Source: Mimachlamys varia
Lineage: Eukaryota > Mollusca > Bivalvia > Pectinida > Pectinidae
Assembly: GCA_947623455.1 (NCBI GenBank)
Contig: OX392534.1
Location: 37,577,426-37,641,425, forward strand
Direction of reading: 5' to 3'
DNA length: 64,000 bases
Shown here: piece by piece, positions 14,701 through 27,404 of the stretch
Numbering within the stretch: the stretch's first letter is position 1
Layout of the letters: each line of letters opens with the position of its first letter
Notes under the pieces: generated by a model
Database searches by the model: none
Seen by the model: the letters and a program-made list of their open reading frames with translations, nothing else
Told to the model about the DNA's origin: nothing
Made by a program: the position numbers and the translations under genes

Positions 14701-17700
14701 GTAGAAGAAGGACAGGAAATGGTGAAAAACTAAATCCAAGTCGCCCTAACCAAACACTATCATACTCCTCATGCAAGAGGGATGTAGGTTTGAAAGCAGC
14801 CTAGTTGGAATTGAGATCCGACGCATTATCTTTCCTTCGTTCTCGCAACAAAATGAGAAAAAAAAAGAATATTACCGTTCTGTAGATGAAAATACCTGAC
14901 CGGGCAGCGGTCAAGTGCTCCACATCCAGTACAGCCATTGAGGTATGTCGGCAGTAACTCCTCTGCATCCAGTACAGCATATCGAGGTATCTCTCCTCCA
15001 TCCCCGCTCCAGTACAGCCAAACTAGGAATCTGCTACGGACAGCTCCAGTACTGCCATACGTGGTCTGGTATTCCCAGGATCTGCAATATGTTATTCTGA
15101 CAGAGTGTAATCATTTTGAAAGCTTTGCCATGGTACCGTTTTACCAAACCAATTTTTGGTAAAATCGGCGATACCTTACCGCCGCCACGTATAAAAACGA
15201 AACCTTCAGACTATTGTCATCAGGCCGCGTACTGTTTATTACAAGGCACTTTCGATTGTAATAACAGTAAATATGTTGTAGAAGAAGGACAGGCAATGGT
15301 GAAAAACTAAATCCAAGTCGCCCTAACCAAACACTATCATACTCCTCATGCAAGAGGGATGTAGGTTTGAAAGCAGCCTAGTTGGAATTTAGATCCGACG
15401 CATTATCTTTCCTTCGTTCTCACAACAAAATGAGAAAAAGAATATTACCGTTCTGCAGATGAAAATACCTGACCGCGCAGCGGTCAAGTGCTCCACATCC
15501 AGTACAGCCATTGAGGTATGTCGGCAGTAACTCCTCTGCATCCAGTACAGCATATCGAGGTATCTCTCCTCCATCCCCGCTCCAGTACAGCCAAACTAGG
15601 AATCTGCTACGGACAGCTCCAGTACTGCCATACGTGGTCTGGTAATCCCAGGATCTGCAATATGTTATTCTGACAGAGTGTAATCATTTTGAAAGCTTTG
15701 CCATGGTACCGTTTTACCAAACCAATTTTTGGTAAAATCGGCGATACCATACCGCCGCCACGTATAAAAACGAAACCTTCAGACTATTGTCATCAGGCCG
15801 CATACTGTTTATTACAAAGCACTTTCGCTTGTAATTACAGTAAATATGTTGTAGAAGAAGGACAGGAAATGGGGAAAAACCCAATCCAAGTCGGCCTATC
15901 CAAACAATATCATACTCCTCATGCAAGAGGGATGTAGGTTTGAAAGCAGCCTAGTTGGAATTGAGATCCGACGCATTATCTTTCCTTCGTTCTCGCAACA
16001 AAATGAGAAAAAAAAGAATATTACCGTTCTGTAGATGAAAATACCTGACCGGGCAGCGGTCAAGTGCTCCACATCCAGTACAGCCATTGAGGTATGTCGG
16101 CAGTAACTCCTCTGCATCCAGTACAGCATATCGAGGTATCTCTCCTCCATCCCCGCTCCAGTACAGCCAAACTAGGAATCTGCTACGGACAGCTCCAGTA
16201 CTGCCATACGTGGTCTGGTAATCCCAGGATCTGCAATGTTATTCTGACAGAGTGTAATCATTTTGAAAGCATTGCCATGGTATCGTTTTACCAAACCAAT
16301 TTTTGGTAAAATCGGCGATACCTTACCGCCGCCACGTATAAAAACGAAACCTTCAGACTATTGTCATCAGGCCGCGTACTGTTTATTACAAAGTACTTTC
16401 GCTTGTAATAACGGTAAATATGTTGTAGAAGAAGGACAGGAAATGGTGAAAAACCCAATCCAAGTCGGCCTATCCAAACACTATCATACTCCTCATGCAA
16501 GAGGGATGTAGGTTTGAAAGCAGCCTAGTTGGAATTGAGATCCGACGCATTATCTTTCCTTCGTTCTCGCAACAAAATGAGAAAAAAAAGAATATTACCG
16601 TTCTGTAGATGAAAATACCTGACCGGGCAGCGGTCAAGTGCTCCACATCCAGTACAGCCATTGAGGTATGTCGGCAGTAACTCCTCTGCATCCTGTACAG
16701 CATATCGAGGTATCTCTCCTCCATCCCTGCTCCAGTACAGCCAAACTAGGAATCTGCTACGGACAGCTCCAGTACTGCCATACGTGGTCTGGTATTCCCC
16801 GGATCTGCAATATGTTATTCTGACAGAGTGTAATCATTTTCAAAGATTTGCCATGGTACCGTTTTACCAAACCAATTTTTGGTAAAATCGGCGATACCTT
16901 ACCGCCGCCACGTATAAAAACGAAACCTTCAGACTATTGTCATCAGGCCGCGTACTGTTTATTACAAAGTACTTTCGCTTGTAATAACAGTAAATATGTT
17001 GTAGAAGAAGGACAGGAAATGGTGAAAAACTAAATCCAAGTCGCCCTAACCAAACACTATCATACTCCTCATGCAAGAGGGATGTAGGTTTGAAAGCAGC
17101 CTAGTTGGAATTGAGATCCGACGCATTATCTTTCCTTCGTTCTCGCAACAAAATGAGAAAAAAAAAGAATATTACCGTTCTGTAGATGAAAATACCTGAC
17201 CGGGCAGCGGTCAAGTGCTCCACATCCAGTACAGCCATTGAGGTATGTCGGCAGTAACTCCTCTGCATCCAGTACAGCATATCGAGGTATCTCTCCTCCA
17301 TCCCCGCTCCAGTACAGCCAAACTAGGAATCTGCTACGGACAGCTCCAGTACTGCCATACGTGGTCTGGTATTCCCAGGATCTGCAATATGTTATTCTGA
17401 CAGAGTGTAATCATTTTGAAAGCTTTGCCATGGTACCGTTTTACCAAACCAATTTTTGGTAAAATCGGCGATACCTTACCGCCGCCACGTATAAAAACGA
17501 AACCTTCAGACTATTGTCATCAGGCCGCGTACTGTTTATTACAAGGCACTTTCGATTGTAATAACAGTAAATATGTTGTAGAAGAAGGACAGGCAATGGT
17601 GAAAAACTAAATCCAAGTCGCCCTAACCAAACACTATCATACTCCTCATGCAAGAGGGATGTAGGTTTGAAAGCAGCCTAGTTGGAATTTAGATCCGACG

Positions 17701-20700
17701 CATTATCTTTCCTTCGTTCTCACAACAAAATGAGAAAAAGAATATTACCGTTCTGCAGATGAAAATACCTGACCGCGCAGCGGTCAAGTGCTCCACATCC
17801 AGTACAGCCATTGAGGTATGTCGGCAGTAACTCCTCTGCATCCAGTACAGCATATCGAGGTATCTCTCCTCCATCCCCGCTCCAGTACAGCCAAACTAGG
17901 AATCTGCTACGGACAGCTCCAGTACTGCCATACGTGGTCTGGTAATCCCAGGATCTGCAATATGTTATTCTGACAGAGTGTAATCATTTTGAAAGCTTTG
18001 CCATGGTACCGTTTTACCAAACCAATTTTTGGTAAAATCGGCGATACCATACCGCCGCCACGTATAAAAACGAAACCTTCAGACTATTGTCATCAGGCCG
18101 CATACTGTTTATTACAAAGCACTTTCGCTTGTAATTACAGTAAATATGTTGTAGAAGAAGGACAGGAAATGGGGAAAAACCCAATCCAAGTCGGCCTATC
18201 CAAACAATATCATACTCCTCATGCAAGAGGGATGTAGGTTTGAAAGCAGCCTAGTTGGAATTGAGATCCGACGCATTATCTTTCCTTCGTTCTCGCAACA
18301 AAATGAGAAAAAAAAGAATATTACCGTTCTGTAGATGAAAATACCTGACCGGGCAGCGGTCAAGTGCTCCACATCCAGTACAGCCATTGAGGTATGTCGG
18401 CAGTAACTCCTCTGCATCCTGTACAGCATATCGAGGTATCTCTCCTCCATCCCTGCTCCAGTACAGCCAAACTAGGAATCTGCTACGGACAGCTCCAGTA
18501 CTGCCATACGTGGTCTGGTATTCCCCGGATCTGCAATATGTTATTCTGACAGAGTGTAATCATTTTCAAAGATTTGCCATGGTACCGTTTTACCAAACCA
18601 ATTTTTGGTAAAATCGGCGATACCTTACCGCCGCCACGTATAAAAACGAAACCTTCAGACTATTGTCATCAGGCCGCGTACTGTTTATTACAAAGTACTT
18701 TCGCTTGTAATAACAGTAAATATGTTGTAGAAGAAGGACAGGAAATGGTGAAAAACTAAATCCAAGTCGCCCTAACCAAACACTATCATACTCCTCATGC
18801 AAGAGGGATGTAGGTTTGAAAGCAGCCTAGTTGGAATTGAGATCCGACGCATTATCTTTCCTTCGTTCTCGCAACAAAATGAGAAAAAAAAGAATATTAC
18901 CGTTCTGTAGATGAAAATACCTGACCGGGCAGCGGTCAAGTGCTCCACATCCAGTACAGCCATTGAGGTATGTCGGCAGTAACTCCTCTGCATCCAGTAC
19001 AGCATATCGAGGTATCTCTCCTCCATCCCCGCTCCAGTACAGCCAAACTAGGAATCTGCTACGGACAGCTCCAGTACTGCCATACGTGGTCTGGTATTCC
19101 CAGGATCTGCAATATGTTATTCTGACAGAGTGTAATCATTTTGAAAGCTTTGCCATGGTACCGTTTTACCAAACCAATTTTTGGTAAAATCGGCGATACC
19201 TTACCGCCGCCACGTATAAAAACGAAACCTTCAGACTATTGTCATCAGGCCGCGTACTGTTTATTACAAAGTACTTTCGCTTGTAATAACAGTAAATATG
19301 TTGTAGAAGAAGGACAGGAAATGGTGAGAAACCAAATCCAAGTCGGCCTATCCAAATACTATAATACCCCTCATGTCAGTCAAATTATGAACGCTGCTGA
19401 TTTCTTTCAAGTCCAGTCGCCCCATATTCAACTCAAGTTTCACAAATCTTCAGAGGAAGAAAACCCTGGAATCTCAAATACAATATCATTCTCGCCACAT
19501 GCGGGTGTATGGCATACCAAATGTACATTTGATGCAACTTGACATGCCCACATGATTTGAGAAGGAATTGTTGTATTAGAATAGCAGACATTTTCTCATA
19601 AAGGTATTTGTAATAGTAGAGAGGAACACAGTTTGAAAGACCCGATCGAAGATCAACATTGTACATTTCTTCGACTGCAAGAGTGAGTTAGGTTTGAAAG
19701 CAGCCTAGTTGGAATTTAGATCCGACGCATTATCCTTCCTTCATTCTTACAACAGAATGAAAAAAGAAAAAATATTACCGTTCTGTAGATGAAAATACCT
19801 GACCGCGCAGCGGTCAAGTGCTCCACATCCAGTACAGCCATTGAGGTATGTCGACAGTATCTCCTCTGCATCCAGTACAGCATATCGAGGTATCTCTCCT
19901 CCATCCCCGCTCTAGTACAGCCAAACTAGGAATCTGCTACGGACAGTTCCAGTACTGCCATACGCGGTCTGGTATTCCCAATGATCTGCAATATGTTATT
20001 CTGACAGAGTGTAATCATTTTGAAAGATTTGCCATGGTATCGTTTTACCAAACCAATTTTTGGTTAAAATCGGCGATACCTTACCGCCGCCACGTATAAA
20101 AACGAAACCTTCAGACTATTGTCATCAGGCCGCGTACTGTCCATTACAAAGCACTTTCGCTTGTAATAACAGTAAATATGTTGTAGAAGAAGGACAGGAA
20201 ATGGTGAGAAACCAAATCCAAGTCGGCCTATCCAAACACTATAATACCCCTCATGTCAGTCAAATTATGAACGCTGCTGATTTCTTTCAAGTCCAGTCGC
20301 CCCATATTCAACTCAAGTTTCACAAATCTTCAGAGGAAGAAAACCATGGATCTTCAAATACAATATCATTCTCGCCAGATGCGGGTGTATGGCATACCAA
20401 ATGTACACTTGATGCAACTTGACATGCCCACATGATTTGAGAAGGAATTGTTGTATTAGAATAGCAGACAATTTCTTCATAAAGGTATTTGTAATAGTAG
20501 AGAGGAACACAGTTTGAAAGACCCGATCAAAGATCAACATTGTCCATTTCTTCAACTGCAAGAGTGAGTTAGGTTTGAAAGCAGCCTAGTTGGAATTTAG
20601 ATCCGACGCATTATCTTTCCTTCATTCTCGCAACAAAATGAGAAAAAGAAAGAATATTACCGTTCTGCAGATGAAAATACCTGACCGCGCAGCGGTCAAG

Positions 20701-20963
20701 TGCTCCACATCCAGTACAGCCATTGAGGTATGTCGACAGTGTCTCCTCTGCATCCTGTACAGCATATCGAGGTATCTCTCCTCCATCCCTGCTCCAGTAC
20801 AGCCAAACTAGGAATCTGCTACGGACAGCTCCAGTACTGCCATACGCTATCCGGTTTTCCCATGATCTGCAATAAGTTTTTGACAGAGTGTACTCATGAT
20901 TTGCAATATTTATTTTACCAAACCAATTTTTGGTGAAATCGACAATACCTTACCGCCCGCAAT
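5742..20963. repeat. Large satellite array, ~575/783/880-bp units with higher-order repeats
   Basis: About 25 head-to-tail units. Unit anchors (ATTGAGGTATGTCG) fall near 6469, 7252, 8035, 8612, 9187, 9762, 10335, 10912, 11487, 12061, 12637 and so on to 18962, 19840 and 20722. There are three length classes: about 783 bp (left), about 575 bp (middle; equals the 783-bp unit less about 206 bp) and about 880 bp (right; a different insert in the same place). In the middle the subtypes recur every 2300 bp (four units) or 1725 bp (three units) with near identity. Each unit holds three to four copies of CCAGTACAGC, an inverted repeat TTTTACCAAA/TTTGGTAAAA and a small GC hairpin. Short frames occur on both strands but have no protein-like conservation. 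Both array edges are truncated units. Confidence 0.93.
8036..19340. repeat. Homogenised core of the satellite (4-unit higher-order repeat)
   Basis: This sub-region contains only 575-bp units. One subtype has GATACCATACC after the palindrome and a GCGC hairpin; it lies near 9187, 11487, 13212, 15512 and 17812, giving spacings of 2300, 1725, 2300 and 2300. Neighbouring subtypes keep the same order. The 1725-bp steps are higher-order units that lost one monomer. Such a pattern is classic for unequal exchange or recent amplification. Confidence 0.85.
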
Positions 20964-22100
20964 CAATGATATGGATACCCATCGGCAACAGCCAACACAA
21001 TTCGGTAACATAAAATGTTTAAACAGTTATTATGATTTAGTTTTCGGCGCCCACCATCAACGATCTTCATTTGTTCGATCTCTCCTACATGTATTTAATC
21101 TCAATCATATGCCACTCTATTCAGCCATTTAGTTTTCTAGATCATTCAAAAATAAAGCAAATGTGACACTACTTAAGACGAAGTAAAGGGAAAGATCCGA
21201 TATGTAATCCTTACAAAAATTAGTCAAAAGCACAACTAGGGACATTCATATGAAATTTGAAAATGTTTCATACTGCACTTCAAGATATAGCGATAACAAT
21301 CTATAAATACGAAAATCCAAGATAGCTGCCTGATGGCCAAATTGCTTTTTAGGGATGCCAGAAAATGGGACATTGCGTCATGAGGGACCGCAGGGAACCA
21401 TTTTAGGGACATTCATATGAAATTTGAAAATGTTTCATCCTGTACTTATCAAGAAATAGCGGTAACAAACTACTGCAAGAAATCCAAGGCTTACTTACAG
21501 GTATGGCCTATTTTCAAAGCCGGCATATTTTCAAGATATATTTGACTGCAAGAAATCCATGGCTTATTTTCAATACCGGCCTATTTTCGATTTAGGCTTA
21601 TTATCGAGAGTTTAGGGTATATTACTCCAAAAATCCAAGATAGCCATATTGATCGGTACGATAAGTAGACAATGAAAAGTATGGACAATGGGGAACCTTT
21701 ATATGAAATTTGAAAATGTTTCATACTGCACTTCAAGATATAGCGATAACAATCTATAAATACGAAAATCCAAGATAGCTGCCTGATGGCCAAATTGCTT
21801 TTTAGGGATGCCAGAAAATGGGACACTGCGTCATGAGGGACCGCAGGGAACAATCATGTGAAAATGTTTCATCCTATAATTATCAAGAAATTTAAATAGC
21901 GGTAACAAACTATTACTCCTAAAATCCCAGATGGCCGCCTGTCGGCCATATTTTTTTCTGATCAGTCCGAAATTAGACAATGCTCAACTAGGGACCTAGG
22001 GGAAACTACATATTAAGGACGGACGGACGACGGACAGCTTACACAGGCTGATTTGAATAGCCAGCCAACCGTCTGTTGATGGTGGATTAACCAGAGATGG
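20964..22100. repeat. Dispersed repeat copies (ATATGAAATTTGAAAATG family)
   Basis: At least three partial copies of one dispersed family occur, each with ATATGAAATTTGAAAATG, then AAGATATAGCGATAACAA, then AAAATCCAAGATAGCTGCC. Blocks at about 21260-21410 and 21700-21850 are close duplicates. The last copy ends in a GGACGGACGACGGACAG tail near 22018-22038. Similar family members recur at 23450-25740 and, reversed, in intron 3 of the downstream gene. No open reading frame of note was seen. Confidence 0.75.
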
Positions 22101-22169
22101 TGTCAAAGCCATCCGATGCTTGGGTGTACACACATAATTCGTAATTTTATATTTACTGTGTAGTCATCC

Positions 22170-22505
22170 AAGTCCACAAACATGGTCATTCAAGCAGAAA
22201 ATAAAGGTCAAATCCAGCATCCGAAGGTTAGCATGTGCTGTGTATCCTTAGACACATCATGCATATAAGTTTGGTTGATGTAGGACTTATAGTTACTTCA
22301 CAACGGACTCAACCATTCTTTTTAAACAAACTCACTAAGTTCACAAACATGGTCATTCAAGCAGAAAATAAAGGTCAAATCCAGCATCCGAAGGTTAGCA
22401 TGTGCTGTGTATCCTTCAACACATTAAGCATGTAAGTTTGGTTGATGTAGGACTTATAGTTACTTCACAACGGACTCAACCATTCTTCTTAACCATTTTC
22501 ACGCT
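22170..22505. repeat. Two-copy tandem duplication, ~168 bp
   Basis: Two nearly identical blocks start at about 22172 and 22340. Each includes CACAAACATGGTCATTCAAG, CATCCGAAGGTTAGCATG and GTAGGACTTATAGTTACTTC. After the second copy comes GTTCTTCGAACAGGCGAGCTAAAAA (near 22530-22555), which resembles the end of the dispersed families seen at 26060 and 33300. Confidence 0.8.
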
Positions 22506-22559
22506 GACGGTATTACAATAGCTCTCCCTGTTCTTCGAACAGGCGAGCTAAAAATCTAA

Positions 22560-25500
22560 ATACTAGACAAACGCCTTAAATACGTTAACAGAAGATCAAA
22601 TTTTGAGTTGAAATAGTATTTGAAAACTAACAGCAACACATTAATTCTAAAGTCCATTATTTAAGTACAAAATATGGGAAATAAGAATAACTCCAAATGC
22701 TTTCAAAACTTAATTGTCAATTAATTCTACACAAGACTTACATGACGGTAATGGTATGTCTCATGTGTCCCGGCATCTCTAACATGTCAACTTGGAATCA
22801 TCATATTCATTCTTCTTATAGTCACAAACCATTTTTCAAAGATCTTATAGCTTTGCCTCTTAAAATTTCAACAAGAGATCCCAGAGGGATCTTGGCGCCC
22901 ACCATCGATGATTTTTCAGTCATTCTTAGAAAGATGGATCTTTTCCCTTAAACAGGTATATTTTATATATTAAATTATATTTCATTTCAAGATACATAAT
23001 TGTAACACTTATTACAATTTACATTATGACAATTTATTTCACTTTTACCCTAACTTTGACCTGACCACGTGTATGTCTGCTGTTAGATATTTAACAGTAT
23101 AGACAAGGTTGTTAAATGTAATTATATTAATTAAATTAACTATATATAAAGAATCTCCAATAAACTAGTTAAATACTTTATTATAATAAAGATATATACT
23201 AGGTCTATACCGTGCAGGGTCTAAATGTGTTGTGGGTCATACTCGCCTGGGCCTGCTTCCACGTTCACGGTTATAGGGTCATGCCAAGGCGTTGCAGACC
23301 CAGGGGTCAAATCTAAAATCATACTTGTGACCGTCTCTTTATGCTCATCAATTGTATGTATAGTTTTGGGGTGGGGATCTCAACCCTTTTAAAAATTATG
23401 ACTCAAATTAAGAGTCAAGTCTGCAAGGGCGTGGCAGACCCTGGGGTTTGAAATTTGAGAATGATCCATCTAGTACTCAGAAAAAGCGATAAACTATTAC
23501 TCACAAATCCAAAATGGCCGTCTTTCGGCCATATCATTTTCATTTATCTGATTTGTCCGAAAATGAAATGTGCACAACTAGTCATCAAGGGGAACTACAT
23601 ATGAAATCTGAGAATGATCCATCCTGTACTTCTCAAGAAATAGTGATAGCAAACTTTTATTCACAAGTCCAAGCTGGCCCCCAGCTGGTGGCCATAATGG
23701 CATATTGTTTATGATATCCGATTTGTCCAAAAATGGAATATGCAAAACTAGGCATAAAAGGAAACCTACAAATGAAATTTTAGAATTATCCATCCAGTAC
23801 TTCTCCAGAAATAGCGATAACGAGAATTGTTTAAGGACGGAAGACAGACCACGGACCACGGGATTTGATAAAAATTCATTTTATATTTCAGAAAACAATA
23901 AAAACACAAACTTCATAATGTTATAACGAAATGTTCATCAGTATAAAGTTACAAAATTTGACCTTGACCTTTGACCTGGTGACCTTGACTTTTGGTTCGT
24001 TGATTTCTCATTTGATTCTGACCAACTTTGCTTCAAAATGGCCTAGCAAAATGATCATCAAAGAAAAGTTACAAAATTTTACCTTGACCTTTGACCTGGA
24101 CTTTTGGCAAATTGAATCAATATCATTTAATTCTGATCATAGTGTCAAAACAAAATGTTCGTCAGAGAAAAGATACAAAATTTGACCTCTGACCTTTTAT
24201 TTGATGGCACTATTTATTAATAAAGTCCAATTAAAAGTAGTCAACTGTAAAAAGTAAAAATTAAAATCGGAAAAATGCAGGGAAAGTTATTTTACACAGC
24301 CTACTTTTTGAGAAATAATGCTCAATAAAGCAAAAACTTCAACATGGCCAAATTAATTAAACAAATTCCCATTAATAGTTAATATTTGACAGAATTAAGC
24401 TGAACGTGGAGCTAAATGCAATTCATTAATTCATAAAGCCATAACAAAATGATCATATGTGAAAAGATATAAAATTTGACCTTGACCTTTGACACAGTGA
24501 CCTTGATATCCAATAAGTTGACTCCTTGCTTGATTCTGATCAACTTTACTTCAAAATGTCATTACAAAAATCAGTAACAAGAGGGCCTAGAATGATCTTG
24601 GCACCCACCATTGATGATTTTTCATTAATTCTTGAAAAGTGCATCTTTTCCCTTATTATTTTTACTTTCATTTATCTATTTAATATTAGTTCTATGAATT
24701 TCTACTAAGTAACTAATAATTGAGAGAAGGTCTCTCTTCTGGCGCTTTGTTTTTTTTATCAGTCCCAAATTTATCTTGTATTTACTAAAAAACAGATCCC
24801 AGAGGGATCTTGGCGCCCACCATTGAAGATTTTTCAAATACAAGATGGCTGCTTGTTGGCCATATTGTTTATGGGATTTGCTCAAAAATGGACTAGGCAC
24901 AACAAGGCACCAAGGGGAACTTACATATGAAATAGGAAGGATGACAGACGGACCAAGGTGATTTGATAAGCCAACCATCTGATGGTGGGCTAAAAATAGC
25001 CAAAATATACTTTCAAAGTCAACATACAAGATAGCTGTCTGGCAGCCATATTTTCACCCTGGAGCAGTCCAAAAATTACACAATGCACAACTAGGTATAT
25101 ATAACAAAACTGTTTATGAAATTTGATAAGGATCCATCCAGTACTTCTCAAGAAATAGCAAATGACAAACTATCGCTGTCAAAATCAAAGATGGCTGCCT
25201 GTCAGCCATATTATCAGTCCAAAAATAAACCATGCACAACAAGGCACCAAGGGGAACCGACATGTGAAATTCAAGAATGGTCTATCCAATACTACTCAAG
25301 ATATAGCGATAACAAACTATTACTCACAAACCCAAGATGGCCAACTGTCGGCCATATTGTTTACGGATCTAACGGAAAATGAACCATGCACAACTAAGCA
25401 CCAGGGGGAACCAACATATGCAATTTGAGAATGATCCATCCAGTATGTCAAGTAATAGCGATAACAAACTATTAATAGCTAATTCAACATGGCCGCTTTT

Positions 25501-25745
25501 CAGCCATACTGTTTATCGGGTCTGTCCAAAAAGTGAACCATGCACTACTAGGCACCAAAGGGAACTTAAATTTTACATATGATATTTGTGAATGATCCAT
25601 CCAGTACTTCTCAAGAAATAGCGATAACAAATTATTACTCGTAAATCCAAGATGGCCACCTGTCAGCCATATTGTTTACCGAATCTGTCCAAAAATAAAC
25701 CATGTACAACTAGGCACCAAAGGGAACCAGCCACCTTGGGAAGCT
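22560..25745. repeat. Cluster of degraded dispersed repeats
   Basis: The stretch is filled by overlapping remnants of one bivalve-type family. Recurrent pieces are GATCCCAGAGGGATCTTGGC (about 22866, 24796), ACTTCTCAAGAAATAGCGAT, CAAGATGGCCxxCTGTCGGCC and CACAACTAGGCACCAAGGGG, each seen several times between 23470 and 25740. A sub-block at 23940-24190 and 24470-24530 is built of GACCTTGACCTTTGACCT. Short frames are broken and not gene-like. Confidence 0.7.
23951..24500. repeat. Repeat-borne TGACCTTTGACCT motifs
   Basis: The 13-mer TGACCTTTGACCT occurs near 23963 and 24090, with a weaker version near 24480. It equals a direct repeat of the nuclear-receptor half site AGGTCA with one-base spacing, read on the other strand. 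It sits inside a dispersed repeat, so the match may have no regulatory role; I report the motif only. Confidence 0.5.
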
Positions 25746-26560
25746 TTCTGCTATCATTAAAATATAAAGGTTATACGTTGCTTAGTTTCAGAGGAGTTGT
25801 TAGTAATAGAAGTCAGGGGAGGGGGGTTCAGCCTCATCATTTGCATAAATTTGAATCCCAGTCGCCTAGGGATGATACCACTGAAATATCAATATCATAC
25901 ATAGCTAAGTTAGATCCATATTAAAAGAATATTGCCATATGGACCTCTTTCGGCCCCGCCCCTCAGGCCCCTGTGGGGACAACCCAATCATTTGTATCAA
26001 TTTGAATCTCGGTCATATAGGGATGCTTCCTTACAAATTCAATTAAATTCATTCGGACCTGTCTGGTGAGCTAAAAATTGAACCAAAAAACACAATTTTT
26101 CTGTAATTCACGGTGCACAATTTTTTTGGTGTGACCAATTTATCAAAGTATGTTTGTTTTAAAAGGTAAAACAGGTTCTTATGAACAAAATAAGGTGTAA
26201 TAAGTTTCTGCATGATTATTCCTTGCCTTTATTATGGAGCTATTTCTGAACTTTCTCACACCTTTACTAACGTCACAAAGAAGTTCATTATTCCAGGCCC
26301 TATGAACCTTTTGATTTTTAAGGACACTCGACCCTACATAATACACAAGTTTTGATTCTCGTTTTGTGGTGACGTAGCTTCCTATTTGTGTACCCAGTCA
26401 ACAATGGTGAGATGAGAGGGGACAGTTCAAGTCTTCAACTCAAGATTACGAGGAAATAAAGTATTGTTAGGACCACTGCTATTGCAAAACAACAACAAAA
26501 ATAGATGTACATGATATTGACACATGGTCGGAAACTAACTGACAGCAACGACAACTTTAT
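25746..26560. other. Repeat remnants, no gene seen
   Basis: There are fragments of the GCCCCTCAGGCCCCTGTGGG family near 25960, ending in GTCTGGTGAGCTAAAAATTG near 26060. The rest is unassigned AT-rich sequence. No coding exon or RNA was recognised. Confidence 0.5.
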
Positions 26561-26760
26561 AGAAACAGAATCGGAAGGTATAGCTTAATGACACAGATTT
26601 TTGCCCTACCCCTCAGACTCCCTACCATTTGTTTACAATTATTTGTACAATCATTTAAATTTAATTATTTAAATTTAATTTGCGATGATGTCGGTATGCT
26701 TACAATTTTATATTGCTGATATCTCTTGTATAGATATGCCCCACCCCTCGGCCTCCTGGA

Positions 26761-26817
26761 GTGGGGGGGGGGGGGGGGGGGGGAGGAGGGGGGGGGGGGG
26801 GAGGAGGGGGGGGGGGC
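26761..26817 (+). repeat. Poly-G tract
   Basis: About 57 bases made almost only of G, broken by a few A residues. It lies at the poly-G position of one ~150-bp unit. Exact length is uncertain because sequencing and assembly are unreliable in homopolymers. Confidence 0.9.
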
Positions 26818-27404
26818 TCAGCCCTACCATTTGTACAATCATAATCCCCACCATCTAAGTTATGCTTACAATTTGATATTGCTGATATCTATATCTTGTA
26901 TAGCTTAATTACACAGATTTACCCTGCCCGCCAGCCTCCTGGAGTGGGGGAGGGGGGCTCAGACCTACCATTTGACAAATTAAAATAGCCTCCACCTATA
27001 AATGCTTACAATTTTGATATTGCTGATATCTATATCTTATATAGCTGAATTACACAGATTTTCCCTGCCCCTCAGCAACTTACGCCCCACCCCTAGACCT
27101 CCTGGAATGTGGGGAGGGGGTGGCTCAGCCCTAAAATTTGTACAGTCATAATCCCCATCCACCTACCTTGATATGCTTACAATATGTATAGCTAAATGAC
27201 AGATTTTGCCCGCCCCCAACCTCCTGCAGGTCTTGGGTATGGGGGGGGGGGGGGGGGGGGAGGGGGGGAGAGCCTTTTCATTTGTACAATTATATTTGCC
27301 ACCATCTAGGTATGCTTACAATTTGATATTGTCGATACATGACATATCTCTCTCTTATAGCTTAATTACACAGATTTGCCCGGTTCTCAGCCTCCTTTGG
27401 TTGG

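Noticed and set aside
6470..20422. Recurrent 60-133-residue frames in the satellite as a gene family
   Set aside because: Frames occur on both strands over the same bases, are broken in several units, and differences do not favour silent positions.
5742..20963. A CRISPR array
   Set aside because: Units are far too long, there are no unique spacers and the DNA is plainly animal.
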